Origin: Fusarium oxysporum f. sp. lycopersici 4287
Taxonomy: Eukaryota > Ascomycota > Sordariomycetes > Hypocreales > Nectriaceae
NCBI RefSeq assembly: GCF_000149955.1
Contig: NC_030994.1
Coordinates: 1,569,776-1,633,775 of the forward strand
Length of the DNA: 64,000 nt
Direction of reading: 5' to 3'
The translations under genes and the position numbers were made by a program. This document shows positions 11,301 to 24,307 of this stretch, piece by piece. The notes under the pieces are model-generated. The model was given only the letters and a program-made list of their open reading frames with translations, did not search any database and was not told the DNA's origin. Positions within the stretch are counted from its first letter, which is position 1, and the number at the start of each line of letters is the position of its first letter.

Positions 11301-12785
11301 ATGTGGTCACTGTCCTAGTCAGTGGTCGATGTGCTCGGCTTCGTCCTGACATTGTGAAGGAAGGGAATGATGGGAACATCAAGATCTTGCTCACAGCAAG
11401 AGTGGTGGATATAGGATACTCAGTTATGATTAATGAATCTCTGGGAACCTCGTGTTCTACCATTCAAAACCATGAAGACCATGATATTGTTGTGTTGTCT
11501 GATATGGTGACTTTGACTCGGCATGTTTTGCGAACAGTATTCAACTCGCTCTTAACCAGGAGCTGTGGACTAAGTAAAGCATCCATGTACGAATCGAAAT
11601 CAACCGAACTTATGTGTGGACGCAGGATGCATTGCAGATGCTTATTCACTTTGTATTAAAAAATAAAATAAAATAAAAAGCAAGATATGGATAGACTGAT
11701 AGAGGCAATCTTGCTTTAGCCAGTGCCAAAAGGAGTATTCTTGGGATATAACCCACGAATTATTTCTTTGACCCGAGGTCGGTAGGTTAGTAGGATACCT
11801 GCCACTCTGTAGGTAAGGTAATGTCGAATTGGCTGGGAATGGGACAGAAAGTCTGCAGGTACGGATACCAGCAGCGAAATCTCAGTGGCTGGAAGGACTG
11901 AGACAAAATGGTCTCGGTACTTGCTATCGCTCGCGAACCAGGCGTGATCTCAAGTAGATATACTTGGTGGCTGGTTGCTAGGCGCAACCCTGAGCCAATC
12001 ATATCATTTCCGTCACGCCAGGCAGGTACCGCGCGCTTGGCCAATCCGTCACCACCAAACATTCAAAGCCTGTTTCACGCAGGCACGTCCATAACGTTCA
12101 CTGCACCTTCTGCTACCTACAGCCCCTAAGGTCAGGCTGAGTTTGCAACCCGTCCAATACCATGAGCAACTCATATCGAAGCCGTATTAGCTGGTAGCAG
12201 TGAAATTTCTTCTTTTTCTTCATCCCTTCTATACTTTTGAGCTTCCTTCAGTCCCGTCTTCATCAACAATTCTCGCTGTCTCGCTCGCTCGTTAGGACCC
12301 ACCGTTCCCGTTCACGAAAGGTTGCAAGCCCATCGACACTTGCTCGCCTTTAACGACTCCATACTTGTGACGACCTCTTACTCCTTTCCTAGGCCGCGAC
12401 ATAACAAAGGCTACCTTAAATCGACAGAATTGGCTTGCGCTCTGCATCTCTTTGTTGTTTTCTTAATCATTAATTCGTTTCACGACGCTGATACCCACTA
12501 CGACTGCCCAGCTACTGACCCACGGCTGCTTTGTTTTCTTTCGATCTGGCTGGTCCCCGCCACTCACGCGAACGGCTTAGCACGAGAATAAACAACTGTT
12601 TGGTCAAGAAGACCATTGTTGGTTGCCGACTGACGGGTCTATTCCCACTGAATCATTTTATTTCGATCTTGTCCATCGATTGTCTCATGGCCAGAACACG
12701 TCGTTAGGCAACTCCGTCAGCGCCATCACCGTCCGAACCCCCGAACATCCTTCTCAAGCCTCATCACTGGACAGCAACATTTAGT
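11301..12785. other. Intergenic region, RPS20 3' end to CDC27
   Basis: This holds the RPS20 3' UTR and an A-rich stretch near 11656-11680 suitable as a polyadenylation zone. A pyrimidine-rich region (about 12200-12785) follows, likely the CDC27 promoter and long leader. No supported gene. Confidence 0.5.
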
Positions 12786-15339
12786 ATGGCGCCCACTCCG
12801 ACGGTCGCCAGTGGCCTTTTAAGACAAGTGATATACTATCATCTCGATAATGCCTCCTACCACAACGGTCTATTCTTCGCCGAACGCTTGCTGGCGCAGG
12901 ATCCCAGGTCTAGCGAGTCTACATACCTCTATGCCCTATGCCACTTGCGACTAGGCGACTTTCGCTCAGCCTACGACGTTGGCAAACCTATAGGATACCG
13001 TGGTGTTCATCTGGGATGTGCTTGGGTTTTTGCTCAAGCATGCTTGGCTCTCGAGCGATACAAGGATGGCATCTCCGCCTTGGAGAAAGCCCGAAGTCTC
13101 TGGGCATCGAAATGCAGCTTAGGGAAGCATAGCGCAACCACTAGAACCGGTCTCCTGATGNNNNNNNNNNNNNNNNNNNNNNNNNNNNNNNNNNNNNNNN
13201 NNNNNNNNNNNNNNNNNNNNNNNNNNNNNNNNNNNNNNNNNNNNNNNNNNNNNNNNNNNNNNNNNNNNNNNNNNNNNNNNNNNNNNNNNNNNNNNNNNNN
13301 NNNNNNNNNNNNNNNNNNNNNNNNNNNNNNNNNNNNNNNNNNNNNNNNNNNNNNNNNNNNNNNNNNNNNNNNNNNNNNNNNNNNNNNNNNNNNNNNNNNN
13401 NNNNNNNNNNNNNNNNNNNNNNNNNNNNNNNNNNNNNNNNNNNNNTCCAACGGAATGCTACAATGGATGTTGCAAGCGATCCCTTCAGCTCCAGTCATTC
13501 CCCAACCATCCATGAGCTTACTAACGGCGACTCTGGCCAGGAAGTCGATAAGAGCGAATTCATGCAGAAGATCCAAGAGGGACGCATGCGCTATGCAACA
13601 TCGACTAACAGCAGCTCTGGTTTCGACGGCATGGAGACACCTCCAGGTACGATGTCTTCGGTTACGACATCATCTCGCATTGGCCATTCCCATGAGCCTC
13701 CTCAGGCTCCACCTCGAAGGACGCGGCATGCCCAAGCTATCGACCAGGCGCAGGAGGCACCCCCACGAATGAATTATCGCATAGGATCTCGACGCACAAG
13801 GGCGCAAGACAAGGGGCACCAAGAACAATCTACAGAAAATGTGATGACTGATGCGTCTAACGCCGCACCCTCAGCATCGTTGCGATCGTCTATACCAGCG
13901 GCGGAAAGAAAACGGACTGTATCGGGACACCCGGCACAGCGAACGACAAACTCAGAAGAGCCAGCGACAACTCGACGTAGTGCAAGGCTCAACATGTTTA
14001 GACCGTCGTCCAAAGCAAACTCAGGCGCGGCCGGCATGGGAACTTCGGCCGTCAGGGAGCTGAAGAAGGCTAGGCCCCCAATTTCTCGAATCGTTCGACC
14101 TGGATCAAGTGGCTCTAGTGTTGGCCGCGTGGTTAGTGGTAATCGCAAACCTCTCGAAGAGGCACAAGCCGATATAGACCACAGCGAGCTACCGAAAGCC
14201 AAGGAGATCCCCCCTCCACCGCCGGTGCACAAGACATCGGAGCTTGATGCTCAAAAGCTCGAAGAAGGACTTAGATGGCTGCTCGATCTTGTCAAGAAGC
14301 TAGCAAACGGATACTACTCATTATCCCAGTTCCAATGCACCGAGAGCCTTCAGCATTTTCAATCGCTTCCAATGTCTCACCAAAACACACCGTGGGTTTT
14401 GGCACAGATGGGTCGAGCTCACTTTGAGCAGGCTTCATATGCCGAGTCTGAGAAGTTCTTCAGGAAGATGCGTGTGCAAGCACCTTCACGACTCGAGGAT
14501 ATGGAGGTATACTCTACAGTTCTCTGGCATCTAAGACGGGAGACGGACCTGTCTTTTCTCGCACATGAGTTGGTTGATTCTGCATGGCTTTCGCCGCAGG
14601 CTTGGTGTGCGTTAGGCAATGCTTGGTCATTGGCACGTGACCATGAACAAGCACTCAAGTGTTTCAAGCGAGCCACTCAACTAGATCCCAAATTCGCCTA
14701 TGCTTTCACCTTGCAAGGACACGAGCATGTTACCAACGAAGAATATGATAAGGCACTCACGGCATATCGTCAAGCAATATCAGCCGACCGACGCCATTAC
14801 AATGCCTACTATGGCATAGGAAGGGTCCAGGAACGTCTCGGCGCTTACGATAAGGCGTACACGCACTTCCATGCAGCCCAAAGCATCAACCCCAACAATG
14901 CAGTGCTGATAACTTGCATTGGAACAGTGCTAGAGAAGCAGAAGCAAATAATGCCTGCTCTGCAAGCTTATAGCAAAGCAGTTGACCTCGCACCTCGTGC
15001 AGCCCAAACTCGATACAAGAAGGCCAGAGCACTGCTTGCTGTTGGTCAATTAGATGCGGCACAAAAGGAGCTGATGATACTTAAGGATCTGGCGCCAGAT
15101 GAGGCGACAGTTCACTTCCTCCTCGGCAAACTGTATAGAAGCATGGGCGAAAAGCAGCTCTCAGTGCGTCACTTTACTATTGCCCTTGCCCTGGATCCCA
15201 AGGTAAGCCAACAGAACACCTCACAATTATGTGCTGTTATGTACCGTCCATACTGACCACAAAACAGGCAAGCCAACAGATCAAAGAAGCAATTGAGAGT
15301 TTCGAGGACGACGTGGAGATGGACGACTCGATGATGTGA
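12786..15339 (+). CDS. CDC27: Anaphase-promoting complex subunit Cdc27/APC3 (TPR protein), interrupted by a gap
   Basis: A scaffold TPR subunit of the anaphase-promoting ubiquitin ligase (BimA in Aspergillus, Nuc2 in fission yeast). The N-terminal part (12786-13160) has the dimerising TPR region (LRQVIYYHLDNASYHNGLFF, then AERLLAQDPRSSESTYLYAL). After the N run, a Ser/Thr/Arg-rich linker leads into tandem TPRs at about 14280-15200, for example AWCALGNAWSLARDHEQALK and YNAYYGIGRVQERLGAYDKA. The last intron is 15203-15267, and the final exon ends SFEDDVEMDDSMM. The frames left and right of the gap differ, so the gap size is not exact or an intron lies inside. The gap hides roughly 95 codons or their equivalent. 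The gene otherwise looks intact. Confidence 0.9.
13161..13445. other. Assembly gap (N run) inside CDC27
   Basis: 285 consecutive N between the N-terminal TPRs and the linker of CDC27. Confidence 0.99.
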
Positions 15340-16462
15340 TGATTGTAATGAACATTGCGATTTTAACGAGTCTGCACTTGCGTTAGGTAGCCTTGGTTTT
15401 GGGACGATCGGCATAATGAAGTATATGGGATGTGGTGGCACTGATTCGTATTGCGAGGGTCGAATATATGGGATGAGGACCGGCGGTCGGCGCTACTGTT
15501 GACTTTGTTACGAGAGCATGGGCATGGCATCGGCGTTTTCTGGTATGAATAGGCTTCTTAAGCGGCCTGACTCGCGCGTGCTGTGCAAATGGAAAAAGCG
15601 ACTTTGCTTTGTGTATATGTAGCATGAGCAGCATACATTCACGCGTTGAGATACCTGTACATTACGGGAATAGGCATTCAGAGATGCGGCGAGTTGATGG
15701 ATAGATACCCTGATAATCAGAGTCAAAAAGTTGAGCCCGTTGTTGTTGCGAATTCACATTTCGGTAGACTTGCTGTGCCGTGATGAGGCTATTCAGGTAG
15801 GTCGGTAAAACAACCTTCCTACTAACTCGATGCAACAAGAGCTTCACGCAATCTCCCTACGCAAAATTGCATCGAAGTCCATATTGCTATAATGGATGTA
15901 TCTGCATGCAGGTAAGGCAAACAGGTTGATCCCCAAGGTGTTCCAATAATACGCCATTTGAGCAGTTTTAAGAAAAAGAGTCGACGTGACTCGAGCTCTT
16001 TTTTAGATTAACTACCTCAGAACAGCAGCACAGTGGCGCAACTCAATGCACGTCGTCCTCAAAGAACTGACCCACTCCCCACCTCCAAATTCTGGCTGCA
16101 GCTGGACCTGGCACAACGGGAGTGATCTGAGTTATCAGCCAATCAAAAAATCGAACCACAGCATCCCTCACGCGGGCATCCGAAAACGGCAAAGCGCCTC
16201 AATTATAGCGAATTCGGTGTCCATTTTTTCACTGATCCTGCCCGCATTTTAGCAGTGATTTCTGGCGCCTACAGTTGTTGTTTTTTACTGATTGCCTACA
16301 CGTATTTATTCCTCCCCTTCTCGCCCCTCCCCGCAGCGTTTTTTTTCCCTTTCACTCTTCTCACTCCGCATCTTCAACGCGTCTCAACGTCATCTACAAC
16401 ATCGCGATAACGCGCCACATTCATCTCTTTTCATCAAGACTTTATCACCTTCATCTATCATC
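15340..16462. promoter_or_regulatory. CDC27 3' region and histone H4 promoter
   Basis: The first half is CDC27 downstream sequence. The second half is the H4 promoter, with a CCAAT box at 16139-16143 in the context CAGCCAATCAAAA about 320 bases before the start. A pyrimidine-rich leader runs up to the ATG at 16463. No gene is supported. Confidence 0.45.
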
Positions 16463-16976
<514 letters not shown>

Positions 16977-17322
16977 ACAACTTTCTACCTTGATGGTTCG
17001 CTCTTGAGAAGGATTATTCAGTTGCGCTTGTACGGCACTGGGATGGATGTATTTGACTAAGGCGTTGGGGAAACGGATATGATATTACCATAGGCGTCAT
17101 GGAAGACGACCTTGCAAATGAATACCACATTGAACATTGATCACTTCATAATTCTCCATTACTCTAGGCATATACCCTCGTGATTTATGGCCTGCCCACA
17201 TTATTACAGCTAGTATAATAGAGAACTTAGGCACCCGTATCAAGATGCGAGCATCAGATTTACTGTATTGTATTAAGTTGAAAACATGGTATCATAAGAA
17301 CAAGTAACTTTCCTGTCAACAT
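16977..17322. other. Convergent 3' spacer, H4 / TRS20
   Basis: 346 bases of 3' UTR sequence between convergent stops. I see nothing else in it. Confidence 0.5.
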
Positions 17323-17931
17323 TCAAAGGTATTTCCTCCCAGCTGCCGCTACCCTCGTTCTGAAGACAGGGCTACGCACCTCCATGTTGGCGCGGTAGAA
17401 GGGACTCATGATAGCCTTGACCCAATTCTCATAAACTTCCGTAAAGAACATTTTGATGGCTTCTTCAGTAGCTGGACTTGTGGGATTAGCCCCGATGGCA
17501 GTTGATGACCGTGATGATGTTCCTGTCGGGATGATGGGTTGATGGAGCAGGAGAAATTTGACGTTGCCGGCGGTGACGAAAGCATGATATGTAGTTGTTG
17601 AAGAACTTGTCAATACACTTGAGATACCTGTAGAAGAAACAGAGTTTAGTATTATGTCGCGTCGTGTCACTTTTCTTTGAACCGGCCATGCGCAACCCCT
17701 TGCCTGCTTCAAAACCACCCTCTTCGAACGTGTGGGTACAACTCACATCTGTCCATGTGACCACTGGACCTCCTCTGCAATATCAAGACTGGAATGTAAG
17801 ATGAACTGGTTCAAATGGCGGACTTGATCGCTGAAGCGCGACTGGCCGTCACCGCCCTGTTTAGAGGTGCCAAACTCATGCTCGAATAGAGGGTTGTCCT
17901 GAGTGCCGACGATGGCGAAGTAGTAACTCAT
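17323..17931 (-). CDS. TRS20: TRAPP complex subunit Trs20 / sedlin (TRAPPC2), apparent frameshift
   Basis: A longin-fold core subunit of the TRAPP tethering complexes in ER-Golgi traffic and autophagy. Exon 1 is 17931-17747 (MSYYFAIVGTQDNPLFEHEF through EEVQWSHGQ). Exon 2 is 17627-17323, and the codon formed across the intron is the Met of MYLKCIDKFFNNYIS. From there the conserved continuation AFVTAGNVKFLLLHQP lies one base out of frame. A single extra T on the coding strand near 17584 explains this. The rest reads through to VFRTRVAAAGRKYL and a stop. Using an alternative 3' splice site inside exon 2 would keep frame but lose the conserved MYLKCIDKFFNNY block. TRS20 is essential in yeast, so a sequence error is the likeliest reason. 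Confidence 0.85.
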
Positions 17932-18352
17932 GGTGCTGTGTGTTGCATCGGCCGCGGTCTAGCAATATCCTTTGGTTTCGCTGAGTGGAGGCGATTTATT
18001 CAAAGCTCTGGAGGCGCCACGTCGATGCTGTCGATGCTGTCGCATACCCTACTTATAATGAACAGAATGAATGAATAGACGTCTGCATTGCTCTGGACTA
18101 GGCTAGCTACCTTAGTAGTAAATGGAAGCCCCCCCACTGGAGTACCTACCACTCCCCACTGACACGCCGCCCACTGTATCCGGCTCTCACAATGTTCCGC
18201 TGAGCTTCTCCGCCAATGCAGCCAACCAGCTTTCCTGCGCTAAGCGTCTGCGCGGCTCAATAGCCGCTGGCTACCGGGAAAAAGTTGACGTTCATTCGGC
18301 AATCACCAAAGACTCCTCTGATTGTGTCTCCAACCCGTAACGCTATTCGACA
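17932..18352. promoter_or_regulatory. Divergent promoter region, TRS20 / MRPL31
   Basis: 421 bases between head-to-head genes. I see no strong motif. A short open frame at 18122-18340 lacks any recognisable domain. Confidence 0.4.
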
Positions 18353-18744
18353 ATGTTCGGCGCATTCCGCATTACGAATCCTCTCTCAAGTGGCCTTCTT
18401 TGGAAGATCCCCTGGCGGTTGTCCAAGTTCCAGAAACGCCGCCACCGACTTCGCCTGCGAGCTGTCGACAATGTTGTAGCAACTGTTGATGCAGCTCTCG
18501 CCAAGAAAGGACAGACCCTCGAGGCTCTTGAGCGATGGAAGGCTGAGATGCCCACCGAGGCTGAGATGCTACCAAAGGACAAATATACCATGTTCGACCG
18601 CAAGGCCAAGCGTTACCGCAAGGGCATTCACAGTATGTCACTCTGCTCAGATTACCCAATTGCCCGGATTTCAATGCTGACAATTGCACAGAACTGCCCA
18701 AGTGGACAAGGGTATCCCAGCGAATCAACCCTCCTGGTTACTAG
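18353..18744 (+). CDS. MRPL31: Mitochondrial large-subunit ribosomal protein Mrpl31 (mL60)
   Basis: A fungal-specific mitoribosome large-subunit protein. Exons 18353-18632 and 18692-18744 encode 110 aa. The sequence starts MFGAFRITNPLSSGLLWKIP, has the very basic stretch SKFQKRRHRLRLRAVDNVV, then DKYTMFDRKAKRYRKGIH. It ends KLPKWTRVSQRINPPGY after the intron (59 nt, GT..AG). Without the splice, the frame would read on into unrelated sequence to 18886. Length and blocks match the Mrpl31 family. It converges on CBC2. Confidence 0.88.
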
Positions 18745-19138
18745 AAAGGCGATTTTGCAGAATTGGAGGCAGGACAATCGAGTTGAGGATCTAACGGAGA
18801 ACGGCGTATTCATCCCATGGCGGGATTTGCAGGCAGATCCGCATTGGGATCTATGTACAACACCTATGTTTCACCTACGAACTTGAGAGGCAATGTGACG
18901 ACCACATTTCCCGATATGATACAAAACAAAAGGCTTTGGAGACGGTCTCAAATGCTGGTGAAGGAGCAGACCAGTGGCACGCATTGGGATAGAAGATAAG
19001 GAAAGAAATACCATATATGCACATAGAAGAGGGGATGCAGCTATTTCCCCAAATATCGAAGGCTCTGTGTTTTGAAAATCTAAGGGTATCGAGTCCTAAT
19101 CGGCCGTTACGGACAACCGCCGCTTCCCTACTGCCCAA
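18745..19138. other. Convergent 3' spacer, MRPL31 / CBC2
   Basis: 394 bases of UTR-like sequence between convergent stops. I see nothing else in it. Confidence 0.5.
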
Positions 19139-19785
19139 TTACTTCCCCTCGGCGTATTCGTCTCGCTCTTCGGCTTGTATCGCTCTGCCAACACCTCCTC
19201 TGCCCTCATCGAAGTCCTCACGGTACTCGTCGCGAACTTGACCACCAGATTTACCACGGCCAAATTGACGTCCCTCTTCAAAGCCGGGATCCAGGTCGGT
19301 ACGGATGATGCGCTCGTCGAGCTTGGTGCCGCCAATGTATTTTAGGCAGTCGAGGGCGTCCTGGTGTGTGTAGTACTCAACAAAGCAGAAACCGCAAGGC
19401 GTTTTGTTGAAGCGGTCGAGACCCATGACGAGGCGCTTGATCTCGCCGCACTTTGCGAAAAGTTCATAGACCTGCTCTTCGGTTGTGTAGAAGGATCTGT
19501 TGGCGCGATGAAAGTCAGCCTTATGCAATTGATCGCTGTGGTATTGTAAGCATTGTAGCGAGGAAAACATACAGGTTGCCGACATAGAGGGTTGTGGCAT
19601 TGGCTAGAGGGTCAGCCTGGGGCTCTGAAGGTTGGTCATGGTCGTCATCGCGATCGCGTCTCCTCTTGTTCTAGCATGGTGTTAATAAGTGGTTCGAAAA
19701 GCGTGGGCAGATACCATACGCGGTTCTGATAGTAGGCGCTCGGCCTGTCGAGCCGCTCTACAGTGTTTCTGACGCCTGGTCGCAT
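19139..19785 (-). CDS. CBC2: Nuclear cap-binding complex small subunit CBP20
   Basis: Binds the m7G cap of nuclear RNA polymerase II transcripts together with CBP80. Exons 19785-19720, 19670-19573 and 19496-19139 encode 173 aa. The protein starts [20 protein letters not shown]. One RRM covers about residues 48-125, with RNP2 (TLYVGNLS, split by the second intron) and RNP1 (CGFCFVEYY). The cap-stacking Tyr residues are plausible in SAYYQNR and in [13 protein letters not shown]. The C-terminal tail is rich in Arg and Gly ([20 protein letters not shown]), typical of CBP20. All junctions keep frame. It is divergent from NUP82 across 437 bases. Confidence 0.92.
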
Positions 19786-20222
19786 TGTCTTGTGACCTTC
19801 ACTTATCGCGGGTTTCGAAGATGAATCGGAAAGGGTTCGGATTTATCAGAATGGGTAATTGCGCGCAACAAGGTACTGTATTTGCTTCTTGAGCTTCAAC
19901 AGCTGAGACGATAGATGTTGGTGTAACAAGAGCAGCCTTGCCATGAGAGTGGGCCCTGCAGACAAGTGTGGCGGTGCATGTGGCATTCACTTATACCCTG
20001 CCTCTTGGTGCTGTGGTTACAAGCGCTAAAGCTTTGAGTGACGGATCGTGCGCCAGCCCCAGGCCTTCAGCCTCGTTATTTTCTTCCAAACATTCAAAGA
20101 TCGCGACTTGCGCTCAGCTACAACTACTCTGAGTAGCTCATATAGCTCGCATTCTCACCTCGCCAGCTTCGCGAAGCTGTGCAAACATATTCGCCAACGA
20201 AGTTTGACTTTGTCCTCTCACC
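19786..20222. promoter_or_regulatory. Divergent promoter region, CBC2 / NUP82
   Basis: 437 bases between head-to-head genes; it must serve both. No distinctive motif identified. Confidence 0.4.
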
Positions 20223-22948
20223 ATGCCTAAGGTTAAGAGCTATTCGGCGGCTTGGCTGTCCAGCAACGCTCCCGGCCATCGTCTGTTTGAGCCATCATCT
20301 GAGGCGTCCAAGTCTCGTAGTTTGGAGTCAGCATATTCGTCCAAGAAGAAAACCATTCCTGGTCCGCGACGAACCATTGCTCATCGAGGGACTGAAGTAT
20401 TTGTTGCTGTTGGTCGCGAAATCCGTTGGGGTGATCTTGCGTACTTGAAGGATGAATGGGCAAATCGTTATTCAAAGAGAGGATCATCGCAGGGCATTCG
20501 AATCAAGCGTGAGGACTCTACACAGCCATTCGATGACGAGAGCCTAGAGAGCGCTGCTGGATTAAGGGTATGTTCGAGTATCATGACTTATAAATCGGTA
20601 GCTAACTTGTCACTGCGCAGACAATCAAGACTCCCGTTGCCGACGACATTCGACAGCTGATCATCTCCCCGAACTCGAACTTTTTGGCCATTCTGACCGC
20701 ACATACTGTCCATATCTGCGTGCTCCCTGATCCCTCACACCTTACCAGTGAAGATGCTGGCCCTCTTAAACCAAAGATCTTCACGCTTGGTCCAACCACT
20801 CACGTTACCTCTCGATCTCCTATCGTCTCGGCCCTCTGGCATCCTTTGGGCGTCAGTGGCTCTTGTATCGTTACGACTACCGCGGATGCTATCGTACGTG
20901 TATGGGAATTGTCCACCACCGATCGATGGTCCTTCGACACACCTACTACGTCTGTTGACCTGAAGAAACTGGTGGACGGTACCACTCTGGATCAGGACTT
21001 TTCTGCCTCAGCAGCGGCCACCAATACCGCCTTCTCACCTGATTCGTTCGAAATGGAGGTGGCTGCTGCCAGTTTCTCTACTAAAGGGGCTGGCGGTTGG
21101 AACCCCATGACGTTGTGGGTGGCGATGCGAGAAGGAGATGTGTACGCCTTGTGTCCTTTGCTGCCTCAGAAATGGGCACCCCCCCCAACATTAATCCCTT
21201 CTCTGTCGGTATCGATCGTCACTACTGTTGCAAGTATCGAGGATGATCCGGATGTTGGAGAGCAGGAAAAGTTACTTGCCCAACAGCAATTAGAATGGAT
21301 GGGAGAGCTAGATTCCCAAGAGCCAACAATCATGGAGGGGCCGATTGGTGAGCCTGTGACGGAGATTTACACGCGACCAACTCGACCGGGAATCATTCCT
21401 CGCCTGCAAGGCCCTTTTGAGCTTCAGTCAGATCCTGATACAGGTGATGAGCTGGATACATCGGTTACCGATATGCTCGTCATCGGCAAGAAGACAGAGA
21501 CGGAGCAGCTTATGATGGGCGAAGAAGAAGATTTGGATATGGACGACGGGGATCAAGAAGGCCTTTCTCTGACCGTGCTCTGCCTCTTGTCAACGAGCGG
21601 CCAAGTTCGCGTATATCTTGATCTCGAGGGTGTCCAGGCTCAATGGCTGCCACCCAAGAACAAGAATAAACTTGGTCGGCTACTTGCTGAAGCTGAAACT
21701 CCATCTCTTCTTTCCTTCCAGGCCATTGATACAATGACACCCGTGGAAGTGAATGAGGATAGCTGGCCAGTTTTCAGCAACGACGTCACATCTCGCTACA
21801 ACTTCTTTGTCACACACCATGCTGCGATCACATTTATTTCTCTTACTTCCTGGATCTTCCGTCTTGAGAGCGAGTTGAATGGAGATTCCGAAGCAGGAAC
21901 TGACTTTAGAATTGGCCTGCTTGTCAACTCTCAGTCTACAAGGGACCGCATCTACTCACAACCCACTGCCGATATTGCGGTGCCCTTAGCTGCATGCAAT
22001 GTTCTGCGAGACCCTGACGTTGGCTACTTTCTCCTTTCAGCGACTCCCTACGAGCCCATCGCCCTGACCTTCGACACACCAGAAGTCGATCTTGCTCCAA
22101 TTCGTCAAGAAAGCCCCAGCTATGAACGGGAAGCTAGTATGGCACCACTGGACTTTTATGAGCCTCGCCCCGTGTTCAACCCGTCTCATACATTTGATGA
22201 GGGCTCTGCTCTGCCTACACTGCTTGAGAGGCTCCGCACATCCCGTCACAAGACAGTTGTCAACCAGGAAGTAAGACTAAGCCCACTTACGTTGCAAATC
22301 TTTACCGATGCGCATAAGGTCTTGGCAGATGAGACGCATCGCCTTGGAATGGCTGCGGCTGAAGTATTCCGGCGATGTGAACTTCTTCAGAGTGAGCTTA
22401 AGCAACAAGTCATGAAGGCGAACGAGGTAAAGGGTAAGATCGACACAATTAACGGGTCGCACCGTGATGGAGAGGCGGATAATGCCATGTACGATCGGCG
22501 AGTTAGTGCAGCAAGGGACCGCCAGGACCGGCTGACTGAGCGCCTCGAAAACCTACGCAAGATTGTAGGTAAGGCGACCACGCGTGACTTGAGTGCCAAG
22601 GAACGTGCCTTTGTTGAGGAAGTGAAGTCCATGGAAGCCAGCATCTCGGCTCCGGATTACGCGGAGCTGGCATCAGGCAAATCCAAGGCGACACCGGCAC
22701 AGGCTAAGCAGCTGTGGAAACGTCTGGAAGACATTAAGCACCTGCAGGCTGACCTTACTGCCGAAGTGGAGGCCATGAACAAGGCGACAGGGGCGACGGA
22801 TGGGCCCGCTACACCTTCGGCCGAGTTACGGATCCCACAAGAGGTTCGCCGGGCGAAGTTGCAGCAGGTCCAAGGACTTCTATCAAGAGAAACAGCCTTG
22901 GTGGATGCTGTCACTGCACGACTGGAACGGCTGCAAACCAGTGTCTGA
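20223..22948 (+). CDS. NUP82: Nucleoporin Nup82 (Nup88 orthologue)
   Basis: A cytoplasmic-face nuclear pore subunit that anchors Nup159 and Nsp1 and serves mRNA export. Exons 20223-20567 and 20621-22948 encode 890 aa. Residues to about 500 form a beta-propeller, with blade-like stretches such as QLIISPNSNFLAILTAHTVH and IVSALWHPLGVSGSCIVTTT, the latter followed by DAIVRVWEL. The last 250 residues are predicted coiled coil (for example GMAAAEVFRRCELLQSELKQ and DRLTERLENLRKIVGKATTR), which forms the trimer with Nup159 and Nsp1. An acidic insertion (GEEEDLDMDDGD) lies in the propeller. The gene appears complete, and the single 53-nt intron keeps frame. Confidence 0.9.
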
Positions 22949-24307
22949 AACTGATATATGTACGATACCTACGACTCTGCAGAGTATAATAAGAAGTGCT
23001 TCCGTTGGATTTCTATCCATTCTCTCATTCCTTGACAAAAATTTTCCCAGGACAACCATTCTTCGCAATGGGAGGCAAGTGAAGTAGTCAAACCTAAGAC
23101 TGTCTCTCATTGGCATCTTTACACATTGAAGCCAGCAGAGAGGGGCAATTCGAAGTTAAGGCAGAGATCGTCATAGCAACAATTACATACACGATTGCCA
23201 AGCACATATCCTGGATAACAAGACAACTCGACCAAAAGCAAAAACGATTGACCAAGGAAACAAGGCTTTGGCATCCCTATCTATAACTCCGCGGCAACAC
23301 AATTGGGCTGACAAGCCCCCTTTTTATTATCAGCGAAATATATTACTTTGTTGAGAAGTTGAGTTGAGACAGGCTGGTACGTTGTGCTTGGCTGTGGGCC
23401 AATCATTCTCACGAGGCGAATCGCAGCTATGAATCAACTTGCTGAGCTTTTTTGTGGCTACACGATGACTGTTTGGTTTCTTGAGCGTTTGCTAATTGTT
23501 TTATTCTAGTTTGTGTATGATTTCCTAAAAAGAAACGAGAATAAAGCTCGGAAACCAAGAAAGAACGTATTTGCTTTGGTTTTGTGGTTGTGTGACAAGC
23601 TGAAGGACACAACGAGGCAGAAACTTGAGCACGGTTGGTTGGGTGCTTACCACACACGAACAATACAGGGAGATCCTTGGGCATCTACTGGCCCAAATAG
23701 GTTGCCTTAAATGCAGCCCGCAGTCTGTCGGAATGCATAGTGTCCGTTCCTGGTATCAGCCATTGGCCATTAGCCCATGGAACAATACCTATTTTGGTTT
23801 CTCTGCGGATAGCCACGATAGTCCACGACGTGTCTTCTTATGAGGTTCTACCAAGGCGCTTCGTGGTATCACGATTACGAATTGTCTGCTGTTGGACTCT
23901 ACCAGACTTACACGGCATGAATTACGAGAAATGGCCTCGGTAACGGGAATCAAAGTCAGAGCATCGCGGCCTTTGCGCGACGTTTGCTTTGCAAGCCTTT
24001 GTGCCAAGTATCTCCTATATTGCTCGGCTATACATACCTCCCAAACCGGGATAGACATGACTGGCCGCCTTATTCCATGGGGGCGTCATCTATCGGCTTG
24101 TTAGAAACACCTTCCCTGCAGGCTTTGTTTGGGTGTGAGGTATTATACATAGATGTTTTTGACACTGGGCACACCACACACCACCACCCAGTTTGCTGTT
24201 CCTACATAAAGGTATTGCACTTCCACTTTTACAAAGCTCAACTCTACCACGCCATCACCTCTGTTCAGCACATTGAGCAGTCCTTTACTAACCCCTTTTC
24301 TTCATCA
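22949..24307. other. Intergenic region, NUP82 to proline-rich protein
   Basis: 1359 bases with NUP82 3' UTR and upstream sequence of the next gene. Several short frames overlap one another but none carries a recognised domain. No gene called. Confidence 0.5.

Noticed and set aside
17616..17630. Alternative 3' splice site in TRS20 exon 2 that would restore frame
   Set aside because: It would delete the conserved MYLK segment and read FFNNYIS in the wrong frame.
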